Source: Nitrospinota bacterium
Lineage (GTDB): Bacteria; Nitrospinota; Nitrospinia; Nitrospinales; Nitrospinaceae
Direction of reading: 5' to 3'
NCBI GenBank assembly: GCA_027298165.1
Contig: JAPUGN010000221.1
Location: 1 to 8,682 of the forward strand
DNA: 8,682 nucleotides
Position numbers and translations under genes: made by a program. The notes under the pieces were generated by a model. It did no database searches. It was not told the origin of the DNA and saw only the letters and a list, made by a program, of their open reading frames with translations. Within the stretch, counting starts at the first letter, position 1; each line of letters opens with the position of its first letter. Shown here one piece after another: positions 1 to 5,580 of this stretch.

Positions 1-19
1 CGTTGGGGGTTACCGGGGA

Positions 20-46
20 TTAGCACTCTACGGCCACAAGTGCTAA
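20..46. promoter_or_regulatory. CIRCE operator (HrcA repressor binding site)
   Basis: The sequence is TTAGCACTC, nine spacer bases, then AAGTGCTAA. The established CIRCE consensus is TTAGCACTC-N9-GAGTGCTAA, so 17 of the 18 arm positions match, with a G to A change at position 38. CIRCE is bound by HrcA and normally sits at the promoter or start of groESL or hrcA-grpE-dnaK operons. On the minus strand an AT-rich stretch lies just upstream of the element, with candidate hexamers TTGCTT and TATTTA about 16 bases apart. This favours control of a leftward chaperone operon outside the window. Control of queF, 89 bases to the right, is possible but less likely because no good rightward promoter overlaps the site. 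Confidence 0.9.
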
Positions 47-134
47 CGATCATACAATAAATAAAACCCCAGAACCGTAAAGCAAGGCCGCGACCCAAAA
101 TTATTCAATAAAACTTCGAATAAACCCGTAAACT

Positions 135-521
135 ATGAAAAAACAAGCCTCTAAAGAGCTGGAAGTGTTCCTGAACCCCTATCCGGACCGGGATTATGAG
201 ATTCATATGGAGTGTCCGGAGTTCACCTGCCTGTGCCCGCGCACCGGCCAGCCGGATTTCGCCCATATCGATATCCATTACGTGCCCGACCGCGAGTGCA
301 TCGAGCTGAAGTCGCTGAAGCTGTATTTGTGGTCGTATCGGAACGAGGGGGCGTTTCACGAGGCGGTGATCAACAAGATACTGGACGACCTGGTGGCCGC
401 CTGCCCGCCCCGGTGGATGCAGGTGACCGGCGAGTTCTTCGTGCGCGGCGGCATCTACACCACTGTCACCGCCGAACACCACGGCAAACCCAAAAAAACC
501 AAAGCCAAACGGAAAAAGTAA
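135..521 (+). CDS. queF: NADPH-dependent preQ0 reductase QueF (7-cyano-7-deazaguanine reductase, short type)
   Basis: This cytoplasmic enzyme reduces the nitrile of preQ0 to the amine of preQ1 with two NADPH, a step in making the tRNA wobble base queuosine. At 128 residues it matches the short, single-domain (YkvM-like) class rather than the longer two-domain E. coli type. The catalytic region CPRTGQPDF holds the nucleophile Cys34 and the acid Asp41. The family hallmark ELKSLKLY spans residues 57-64, and FHE (74-76) carries the substrate-binding glutamate. The C-terminus is a lysine-rich tail. The ATG is chosen because homology begins shortly after it; no Shine-Dalgarno sequence is visible upstream (CCCGTAAACT precedes it). 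It lies next to a CIRCE element and upstream of the cysteine-cluster gene, from which it is separated by 75 bases containing two hairpins. Confidence 0.95.
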   Translation: MKKQASKELEVFLNPYPDRDYEIHMECPEFTCLCPRTGQPDFAHIDIHYVPDRECIELKSLKLYLWSYRNEGAFHEAVINKILDDLVAACPPRWMQVTGEFFVRGGIYTTVTAEHHGKPKKTKAKRKK

Positions 522-569
522 GCGGAGAGGCTCCGCTCCCAATTCCGCCTTAGGCTTACGCCGAGGCGG
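522..569 (+). terminator. Tandem hairpins after queF, possible terminator or attenuator
   Basis: Two consecutive inverted repeats fill the queF-ykgJ gap. The first pairs GCGGAG (522-527) with CTCCGC (531-536) around a 3-base loop. The second pairs CCGCCT (545-550) with AGGCGG (564-569), with an inner GGC/GCC stem and a TTAC loop. The second is followed, after about ten bases, by TTTAAATTTTT at 575-585. A U-run that far from the stem is a weak intrinsic terminator signal, so read-through into the next gene is plausible. The second stem could also be a dispersed intergenic repeat. Confidence 0.4.
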
Positions 570-596
570 GGAAGTTTAAATTTTTGGAGAGAATTT

Positions 597-941
597 ATGT
601 TTACTCGGACAGGGGAATGTCATCAGTGTGGCGAGTGTTGCAAGACGGTGAATATGACGGTGGTGCGGGATGTGACTCTGCGCCAGCATGGCAATCGGGA
701 AGAATTGGAGCTTTACCTCGGCTACCGGGGCATCCGCGTGGTGGGCGAGGATGTGGCGGGTAACGCGCTGTTTTATGCGGTCGATATCCCGTGCAGTCAA
801 TTGACGGCAGATAATCAGTGCAAGGTCCACAACACGCCCGAAAAACCCCTGTTGTGCCTCAAATACCCGGACGCGCCGAACGATATCAATGAGTGCGGCT
901 ATGCCTTCGAATGTCAATCCCCGCTGGAACGCCTGGCATGA
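597..941 (+). CDS. YkgJ-type cysteine-cluster protein (putative Zn/Fe-binding)
   Basis: A 114-residue protein of the CxxCxxCC family (YkgJ-like, PF03692), thought to chelate zinc or iron; no enzymatic reaction is established. The N-terminal CHQCGECC motif supplies Cys8, Cys11, Cys14 and Cys15. Further cysteines fall at 66, 75, 87, 100 and 106, in the family pattern of a CxxL-like turn followed by C-x-x-H (75-78) and a PxxC (84-87). There is no signal peptide or membrane segment, so it is probably cytosolic. The ATG is well supported by GGAGAG at 586-591, five bases upstream. Its stop overlaps the next gene's start in an ATGA arrangement, implying translational coupling to the DUF1566 protein. 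The specific role is unknown. Confidence 0.85.
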   Translation: MFTRTGECHQCGECCKTVNMTVVRDVTLRQHGNREELELYLGYRGIRVVGEDVAGNALFYAVDIPCSQLTADNQCKVHNTPEKPLLCLKYPDAPNDINECGYAFECQSPLERLA

Positions 942-1399
942 CCGAACGCTATTCCGACAACGGCGACGGCACGCTGACCGATTCCGCCACCGGCCTGATG
1001 TGGCAGGAAAGCTACGGCTACTCGGAAACCGGGAACTACATCAACTGGTATGAAGCCGCTGAATATGTCGAAGAACTCAACCGCCGCCTGCTGGGGGGTC
1101 ATGCCGACTGGCGTCTGCCCAACAAGCTGGAGTTGCAGAGCCTGTACGAGTTGAAGTATGAGTTCGAATCGCGCGGCCGCACGTATGTCCTGCACATCGA
1201 CCCCATCTTCGAAATCGGCTACGGCAGTTGTTTCTGGACCTGGCAGACGCGGCTCTCCGGCGCGATGGGATTCGCCTTCGATATCGGCGAGAATTTCTGG
1301 TATCCGCAGGGCAGTCTGTCGGCCACCGTCAGGGCGGTGCGGCTGAATATGAATCCCTTTAAACTGATCCGGGCATATGGCCACGCGAAAACAGCGTAA
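938..1399 (+). CDS. DUF1566 (Lcl_C domain) protein, cytosolic
   Basis: A 153-residue protein that is almost entirely one DUF1566/Lcl_C domain. Diagnostic pieces are the N-terminal DNGDGTLTDSATGLMWQ (residues 7-23), the alanine-rich helix around 39-48 and DWRLPNKLEL (57-66). FWTWQT and a late VRAVR strand follow. The domain is named from the C-terminus of the Legionella collagen-like protein and is often found in secreted or surface proteins; its biochemical role is not settled. This copy lacks a signal peptide. The start is set at the ATG within the ATGA overlap with the upstream cysteine-cluster gene, because the domain begins immediately afterwards. The frame stays open upstream to 893, but that extension has no domain similarity. 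The last 23 bases overlap the HNH gene. Confidence 0.85.
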   Translation: MTERYSDNGDGTLTDSATGLMWQESYGYSETGNYINWYEAAEYVEELNRRLLGGHADWRLPNKLELQSLYELKYEFESRGRTYVLHIDPIFEIGYGSCFWTWQTRLSGAMGFAFDIGENFWYPQGSLSATVRAVRLNMNPFKLIRAYGHAKTA

Positions 1400-1706
1400 T
1401 AAGAAGGGCGGGGCGCCGGCCGCTCCCAGCCCGGAGAGCGTCAAAAAGGAAAAAGAGAAGGCGCGGGTATTGCGCGACTCGGTATGGTGGCAGAACCTGC
1501 TCGCCAAAGGGGAGTGTAATTACTGCGGGCAGACATTTGCGAAAAAGGATTTGACCATGGACCACATCGTGCCCCTGTCGCGCGGCGGCAAGAGTACCAA
1601 GGGCAACGTGGTGGTGGCGTGCCAGCCGTGCAATAGCGACAAGAAATACTATACGGCGGCGGAACTCATCCTCAAAAACCGGATGGACTCGAAGATCAAT
1701 TTCTGA
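1377..1706 (+). CDS. Small HNH endonuclease-family protein
   Basis: A 109-residue stand-alone HNH protein. It opens with a lysine/arginine-rich, low-complexity segment (residues 1-33) likely to favour nucleic-acid contact. The HNH core follows. Cys47 and Cys50 (CNYC) and Cys82 and Cys85 (CQPC) form the structural zinc site. Asp62-His63 (DHIVPLSRGG) gives the catalytic histidine, Asn77 is the central Asn and Asn86 follows the last cysteine pair. All expected residues are present, so nuclease activity is plausible, though the substrate is unknown. There is no adjacent methylase, integrase or phage gene. The start codon lies inside the DUF1566 gene with a poor ribosome site, implying coupled translation. 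A downstream TTG (Leu32) is an alternative start that would keep the core. Confidence 0.85.
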   Translation: MATRKQRNKKGGAPAAPSPESVKKEKEKARVLRDSVWWQNLLAKGECNYCGQTFAKKDLTMDHIVPLSRGGKSTKGNVVVACQPCNSDKKYYTAAELILKNRMDSKINF

Positions 1707-1739
1707 GATCGAGCAGGAGCGAACACCAGGAGAGAAAAC

Positions 1740-1829
1740 GTGGGAAGCGACAAGATGCTGAAGATCATAGGATTCGGCACGCTGGCGGTCATCGCCCTCG
1801 CCGGTCTTCTTTTCCTGTTTAAAACTTGA
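1740..1829 (+). CDS. 29-residue single-pass membrane miniprotein
   Basis: A short open frame begins at a GTG preceded by a strong Shine-Dalgarno, AGGAGAG at 1728-1734, with a five-base spacer. It encodes MGSDKMLKIIGFGTLAVIAL followed by AGLLFLFKT. The short polar, positively charged start, an uninterrupted hydrophobic stretch of about 18 residues (9-27) and a lysine near the end suggest one transmembrane helix, probably N-in by the positive-inside rule. An internal ATG at 1755 (Met6) is a possible alternative start but lies further from the ribosome site. It follows the HNH gene by 33 bases and is likely the last cistron of this plus-strand cluster. Function is unknown; conservation in relatives would decide whether it is real. 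Confidence 0.6.
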   Translation: MGSDKMLKIIGFGTLAVIALAGLLFLFKT

Positions 1830-1847
1830 GAGGGAATTGCCCTTCTC
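1828..1847. terminator. Weak hairpin between converging genes
   Basis: GAGAGGG (1828-1834) pairs with CCCTTCTC (1840-1847), with one bulged T and the loop AATTG. It overlaps the stop codons of both converging genes, which are only 16 bases apart. On the minus strand it is followed by AAGTTTTAAA, so it may end the leftward HAD/parvulin transcript. No T-run follows it on the plus strand. Confidence 0.35.
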
Positions 1848-2496
1848 AGGACGGGATGTCCATGCTGGAGGGTGGGGCCTGGACGCGGGGGGCGTCTTTG
1901 GCGGCCAGGGCTTCGTAGCGGGGGTCGAGTTTTTCCTTTTCTTCTTCCTCAATCTTTTTGCATATCTGCGTTTCACAAACCAGGATGATGTCGTAACCGA
2001 ATTTGGATTTGATGGGGTCGGGGATCACGAACTTTTCACATTGCAAAATTTCGTCGCGCAGATCCTTGGTAAAAATGCCTTCCATCTCGGGCATTTTGGG
2101 ATAAATCCATTCCAGATCGCCGCCCACGCCTTTGCTGGAGCAAACGCTGTACTTTCTCGCCAGGCGCGCGAAGAATTTTTCGATCTTCTCGTAGTCCTGA
2201 TATTCCTTGTCCGGATCGTCCGTCGGTTCGGCGGCCAGTTCATTCTGAAAATCGACCACGGTCTGCCGGATCAGGTTGGCCGTCTCCAAACTGGACATGC
2301 GAATATGGCGCACGCGGTGCTCCAGCGGTTTTTTGCTCTGGATCTTGACTTTCTTCGCCTGGAACACCTTGCGCGGTTTGATGACGCGCTTCGGGGCTTC
2401 GCCTTCCGGCTTGTCCTGGACCTTAGGCTCCTTCGCAGTTTTATCGCGCTCGTAGACGGTTTCTTGCGGTTCCTGTGGCTGTTCCTTATCAGTCAT
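1846..2496 (-). CDS. Parvulin-like peptidyl-prolyl isomerase domain protein without signal peptide
   Basis: A 216-residue protein with three parts. Residues 1-57 are a charged, proline- and lysine-rich, probably disordered segment. Residues 58-178 resemble a parvulin (PpiC/rotamase) domain. Residues 179-216 are a Glu/Lys- then Pro-rich tail. Parvulin landmarks are RHI (His64), an FFARLARKYSVC helix (Cys119), KGVGGDLEW (122-130) and KSKFGYDIILV (163-173), against the family's GGDLGWF and FGYHIIKV. The usual second active-site His is Asp169 here, and the loop after GGDL is short, so isomerase activity is uncertain. Between the first strand and the helix is an acidic insertion (residues 86-104). 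No signal sequence is present, so it should be cytoplasmic. It starts 42 bases after the HAD gene on the same strand, probably in one transcript. The ribosome site is weak. Confidence 0.7.
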   Translation of the reverse strand: MTDKEQPQEPQETVYERDKTAKEPKVQDKPEGEAPKRVIKPRKVFQAKKVKIQSKKPLEHRVRHIRMSSLETANLIRQTVVDFQNELAAEPTDDPDKEYQDYEKIEKFFARLARKYSVCSSKGVGGDLEWIYPKMPEMEGIFTKDLRDEILQCEKFVIPDPIKSKFGYDIILVCETQICKKIEEEEKEKLDPRYEALAAKDAPRVQAPPSSMDIPS

Positions 2497-2538
2497 GCCT
2501 TGATACTACTCCAGTTTGCTACGCAGGGTCCAGTGGAA

Positions 2539-3384
2539 TCAGAACCCCAACGATTCCAGGTAATCGAGGACCGCGCCCTCGGCGTGGCTCCCGATGACCT
2601 GATGAGCCGCCGCCTGCACCTCCGGCAGGGCATTGGCGACAGCGATGCTTTTCCCGGCAATCTCAAACATTTCAAGGTCGTTGAGGTAATCCCCGAACAC
2701 CACGATCTGCGCCAGGGGGGTATCCAGGCGGCCCGCCAGAGTGCGCAGCATTTTGCCCTTGTCGGCGTGGTGGTGGAACATTTGTAGCCAGTGGAAGCGG
2801 GGACGGGCGATATCCTTCGCGAAGTACAGATTCAAGTCCTCCGGAAACCGCTCCTTGAGGGACCGGTACACCGGCTCCAGTGCCGCCGGGGTGTCGATCA
2901 GCAGGAAGCCGGCGATGCGTTCGTCCTCGCGGAACTCGTATTCCTCGATATAGCGCAGGCGGCCATCGCCTTCCAGGCTTTTTAGATAACCATGGGACCC
3001 TTCGTTGTCGGTGTTGCGGTAATACAGATAATGCCGCTCGTCGTAGGTGTACACGAACGGGTCCATGCCCAGCTGTTGTGTCATCTCCAGCAGGGCGTCG
3101 ACCACATGGGGGGCGATGAAGTTGGACTCGTCGAGGTTTTTCCCGGTCTCGAAATGGGTCAGGTACGCGCCGTTGAACAGAATCACCGGAAGTCGCAGTT
3201 TCACGTCCCGCAAAATGGGGTGGGTCGAATCGTAATTACGGGCGGTGGCGATGGTGAAGCGGAGTCCGCGATCGATCAAACGGTTCAGGCGTTCCACCCA
3301 CGCTTTCGGGAAATCGCCGTGAGTACCCAGCAGGGTGCCGTCCAGGTCGGAAACGTAGAGCCATTGTTTGGGGTCCGTGGTCAT
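2539..3384 (-). CDS. Cof-type HAD-superfamily hydrolase (IIB cap)
   Basis: A 281-residue cytosolic phosphatase-like protein of the Cof/Hydrolase_3 group, which typically removes phosphate from sugar phosphates or small metabolites; the substrate cannot be read from sequence. HAD motif I is DLDGT (nucleophile Asp13, acid Asp15). Motif II is the Thr47 of FTIATAR. Motif III is Lys209 in ADKGKML. Motif IV is GDYLND (Asp232, Asn235, Asp236). The central region 80-190 is the alpha/beta IIB cap. All catalytic residues are present. I start at the ATG at 3384 because motif I follows at a normal distance. An in-frame ATG at 3441 adds 19 residues with no family similarity. Neither start has a convincing ribosome site. 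It is divergent from the DUF547 gene. Confidence 0.88.
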   Translation of the reverse strand: MTTDPKQWLYVSDLDGTLLGTHGDFPKAWVERLNRLIDRGLRFTIATARNYDSTHPILRDVKLRLPVILFNGAYLTHFETGKNLDESNFIAPHVVDALLEMTQQLGMDPFVYTYDERHYLYYRNTDNEGSHGYLKSLEGDGRLRYIEEYEFREDERIAGFLLIDTPAALEPVYRSLKERFPEDLNLYFAKDIARPRFHWLQMFHHHADKGKMLRTLAGRLDTPLAQIVVFGDYLNDLEMFEIAGKSIAVANALPEVQAAAHQVIGSHAEGAVLDYLESLGF

Positions 3385-3454
3385 GGTGTTGTGAAAAGAT
3401 GTAAGGGAACTCTTCCGGAAGGGACTAAAACAGGGAATCATTTCTATGAATTAA

Positions 3455-3480
3455 TTGACCGCTCGTCTTTGGAGTATAAT
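3455..3480 (+). promoter_or_regulatory. Putative sigma-70 promoter for the DUF547 gene
   Basis: A perfect -10 hexamer TATAAT lies at 3475-3480, with TTGACC at 3455-3460 as the best -35. The spacer is 14 bases, shorter than the optimal 17, so either the -35 is another sequence or the promoter is weak. Transcription would begin near 3487, giving a leader of about 44 bases before the chosen ATG at 3531. Confidence 0.5.
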
Positions 3481-3530
3481 TGATGTCATTGTACCGATCA
3501 ATCCGTGATTTGCAGTTAAAGGATTTTAAA

Positions 3531-4307
3531 ATGGCCATGAACCGAATGAACACCGCACACGCATGGGTCCTTCTGGCGGGTCTGCTGCTGGCTCCGTCGA
3601 CAGGCTGGGCCTTCGACTTCAGCGGGTGGGACGGATTGCTGAAACGGCACGTGGGACCCACCACCATTGCCGGGGTGCGCCTTGCGGGGGTCGACTATAC
3701 CGCGATGAAGAAAGACCCGGCCTATTCCAAGCTGATCGGAGCATTGAAAACCTTTGCTCCCGCCACATTGAAAACCCAGAAAGAGAAACTGGCGTTCTGG
3801 ATCAACGTCTACAACATCATGGCGGTGAAAATGGTGGTGGACCATTACCCGGTGGCCAGCATCAAGGATGCCGGAAGCCTGTTCGGATCGGTCTGGAAGA
3901 AAACGGTGGGCGTGGTCGGCGGCCAGGACGTCACCTTGAACCAAATCGAGCACAAGATTTTAAGGAAGATGGGCAACCCGCGTATCCACATCGCCATCGT
4001 CTGCGCTTCGGTCAGTTGCCCCGACTTGCGCAAGGAGGCCTACACGAAGGAACGTCTCGACCGGCAACTGGACGATCATTTGAGGCGCTTTCTGGAAAAT
4101 AAAGGCAAGGGTCTTCAGGTTGACCACGCCAGCGGGCGTATTACGCTCTCAAAAATTTTCGACTGGTTCGAGGACGATTTTGAACCCCAGGGCGGAGTGC
4201 TTTCGTTCCTCGCCCGTTACGCTCCGAAGCCGGACCGGCTCCTTCTTAAGAAAGAGGATGCCGACGTCTCCTACCTGGATTACAACTGGGATTTGAACAA
4301 ACGGTGA
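3531..4307 (+). CDS. Exported DUF547 domain protein
   Basis: A 258-residue protein with an N-terminal signal peptide: a short basic start, a hydrophobic core WVLLAGLLLAP (12-22) and likely cleavage after Gly25-Trp26-Ala27. The rest is a DUF547 domain (PF04784). It shows the conserved FWINVYN (89-95), a TLNQIEHKILR-type helix and IHIAIVCASVSCP (His153, Cys158, Cys163). The two cysteines could form a disulfide after export. No function is established for the family, though a papain-like protease fold has been suggested for related sequences. The ATG at 3531 is preferred: AAAGGA sits at 3518-3523 with a seven-base spacer, and the signal peptide follows directly. A longer frame from a TTG at 3480 would overlap the -10 hexamer and bury the signal peptide. 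It is monocistronic, facing ftsZ. Confidence 0.85.
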   Translation: MAMNRMNTAHAWVLLAGLLLAPSTGWAFDFSGWDGLLKRHVGPTTIAGVRLAGVDYTAMKKDPAYSKLIGALKTFAPATLKTQKEKLAFWINVYNIMAVKMVVDHYPVASIKDAGSLFGSVWKKTVGVVGGQDVTLNQIEHKILRKMGNPRIHIAIVCASVSCPDLRKEAYTKERLDRQLDDHLRRFLENKGKGLQVDHASGRITLSKIFDWFEDDFEPQGGVLSFLARYAPKPDRLLLKKEDADVSYLDYNWDLNKR

Positions 4308-4323
4308 GCGTAAAATAAAGGAC

Positions 4324-4363
4324 GGAGGAGAGGGAGCCGGAAGACCGGCTCCACTTCTCCTCT
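4324..4363. terminator. Strong hairpin terminator between DUF547 gene and ftsZ
   Basis: GGAGCCGG (4333-4340) pairs perfectly with CCGGCTCC (4345-4352) around an AAGA loop. The stem continues outward, GGAGGAGAG against CTTCTCCTCT, with single-base bulges and one terminal G-T pair, giving about 17 pairs in all. On the minus strand it is followed by a T-rich run (TCCTTTATTTTA), the intrinsic terminator configuration for the ftsZ transcript. It could also stop the converging DUF547 transcript, although no T-run follows on that side. Confidence 0.65.
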
Positions 4364-4378
4364 GGGCGAACCTGCGGA

Positions 4379-5563
4379 TCAATCGGCATGTTTCCGCAGG
4401 AACGTCGGGATATCGAAATTTGAATTGTTGGAAAAGGTGTCTGGAGACTCCTTCCGGATCGTATCCGCCAGGTCTTTCAGATTATTCTGATTGTAGGCGG
4501 GATGATTTTCCAGATTCGCTTCCACATCGGGTCCGTTCACCACTTTTTTCATCGGCAGGGTGTTGGGCTCCTGCGGCGTCAAAAAGAGCCCCTTGCGTTC
4601 CTCCCTCTCGAACCCGGTGGCGATGACCGTCACGCGCATGTCGTCCTTCATACTCTTGTCGACCACCGCGCCGAAGATAATGTGCGCGTCTTCGTGTGCG
4701 TTTTTCTGAATCAGCATGGCCGCCTCGTTGACGTCGTGCAGAGTCAGGTCTTCACCGCCGGTGATGTTGATGAGAATACCGCGCGCGCCCTCGACCGAAG
4801 CCTCGTCCAGCAGCGGGCTGGTGATGGCACGTTGCGCCGCTTCGATGGCCCGGTTTTCGCCGGAAGCCATACCACCACCCATCAGCGCCTTGCCCATGCC
4901 GCACATGATGGTTTTGACGTCCGCGAAATCGAGATTGATCAACCCCGGAATCACGATCAAATCCGAGATACTGCAGATGGACTGACGCAGGATGTCGTCC
5001 ACCTGTGCGAAGGCAGTGGTCAACGACGTTTGCTTGCCGATGAAACTCAGCAGTTTCTGGTTGGGAATGACGATCAGCGTATCGACCGCCTCCTTCAATT
5101 CCTCAATGCCTTCTTCGGCCTGCGACTGTCGCCGGCTGCCTTCAAACAGAAACGGTTTGGTGACCACGCCGACGGTGAGCGCACCCGCTTCCCGGGCGAT
5201 CTCCGCGATCACGGGTGTGGCGCCGGTACCGGTGCCGCCGCCCATGCCTGCGGTGAGAAACACCATGTCCGAGCCTTCCAGCACGTCATACAAATAATCG
5301 CGGCTCTCTTCCGCCGCTTTTTTGCCGATGTCCGGGTTGGACCCAGCGCCGAGACCTCGGGTCAATTCCGTCCCAATCCGTATTCTGTGCTGACACGGTG
5401 AGGCGTCCAGCGTCTGGATATCGGTATTGGCCAGGATGAATTCCACGCCTTGAATGCCCGACCGCACCATGGCGTTGACCGCGTTGCCGCCACCGCCGCC
5501 GACGCCGACGACCTTGATATTAGCCGAATAATCATTGCTAGATTCAAATTCGATTAAGCCCAT
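4379..5563 (-). CDS. ftsZ: Cell division GTPase FtsZ
   Basis: The tubulin homologue that polymerises with GTP into the Z-ring at mid-cell and recruits the divisome. The 394 residues are typical of the family. The G-rich nucleotide loop GGGGGNAVNAM is at 22-32, the tubulin signature GGGTGTG at 108-114 and the T7 catalytic loop NLDFAD at 210-215 (Asp212, Asp215). A variable linker starts near residue 320. The C-terminal peptide DIPTFLRKHAD, the docking site for FtsA and other partners, is intact. The ATG at 5563 has an ideal AAGGAGG at 5569-5575, five bases upstream, the strongest ribosome site in this cluster and in keeping with high FtsZ demand. It is the last gene of the dcw segment, 17 bases after ftsA and just before a terminator hairpin. 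Confidence 0.99.
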   Translation of the reverse strand: MGLIEFESSNDYSANIKVVGVGGGGGNAVNAMVRSGIQGVEFILANTDIQTLDASPCQHRIRIGTELTRGLGAGSNPDIGKKAAEESRDYLYDVLEGSDMVFLTAGMGGGTGTGATPVIAEIAREAGALTVGVVTKPFLFEGSRRQSQAEEGIEELKEAVDTLIVIPNQKLLSFIGKQTSLTTAFAQVDDILRQSICSISDLIVIPGLINLDFADVKTIMCGMGKALMGGGMASGENRAIEAAQRAITSPLLDEASVEGARGILINITGGEDLTLHDVNEAAMLIQKNAHEDAHIIFGAVVDKSMKDDMRVTVIATGFEREERKGLFLTPQEPNTLPMKKVVNGPDVEANLENHPAYNQNNLKDLADTIRKESPDTFSNNSNFDIPTFLRKHAD

Positions 5564-5580
5564 TGTTTCCTCCTTGGTGA

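Noticed and set aside
40..135. preQ1 riboswitch upstream of queF
   Set aside because: No aptamer-like pseudoknot pattern or conserved core could be seen in the leader.
577..597. AT-rich inverted repeat as a firm RNA thermometer at the cysteine-cluster gene
   Set aside because: Six A-T/T-A pairs with a nine-base loop are too weak to call; mentioned only as a possibility in the hairpin finding.
893..937. Upstream extension of the DUF1566 protein to an ATG at 893
   Set aside because: The extra 15 residues overlap the cysteine-cluster gene and have no domain similarity; the ATGA overlap at 938 is the better start.
1837..2787. 316-codon plus-strand frame opposite the parvulin-like and HAD genes
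   Set aside because: Both genes on the minus strand carry clear family motifs; the plus-strand product has none and spans two genes and their gap.
3385..3441. Longer HAD hydrolase start at 3441
   Set aside because: The added 19 residues precede the normal N-terminus of the family and neither start has a ribosome site; kept as a possibility only.
4502..5401. Long open frame antisense to ftsZ (about 299 codons)
   Set aside because: It lies entirely opposite ftsZ, has a His/Arg/Val-rich composition typical of the complement of a GC-biased gene, and matches no family.
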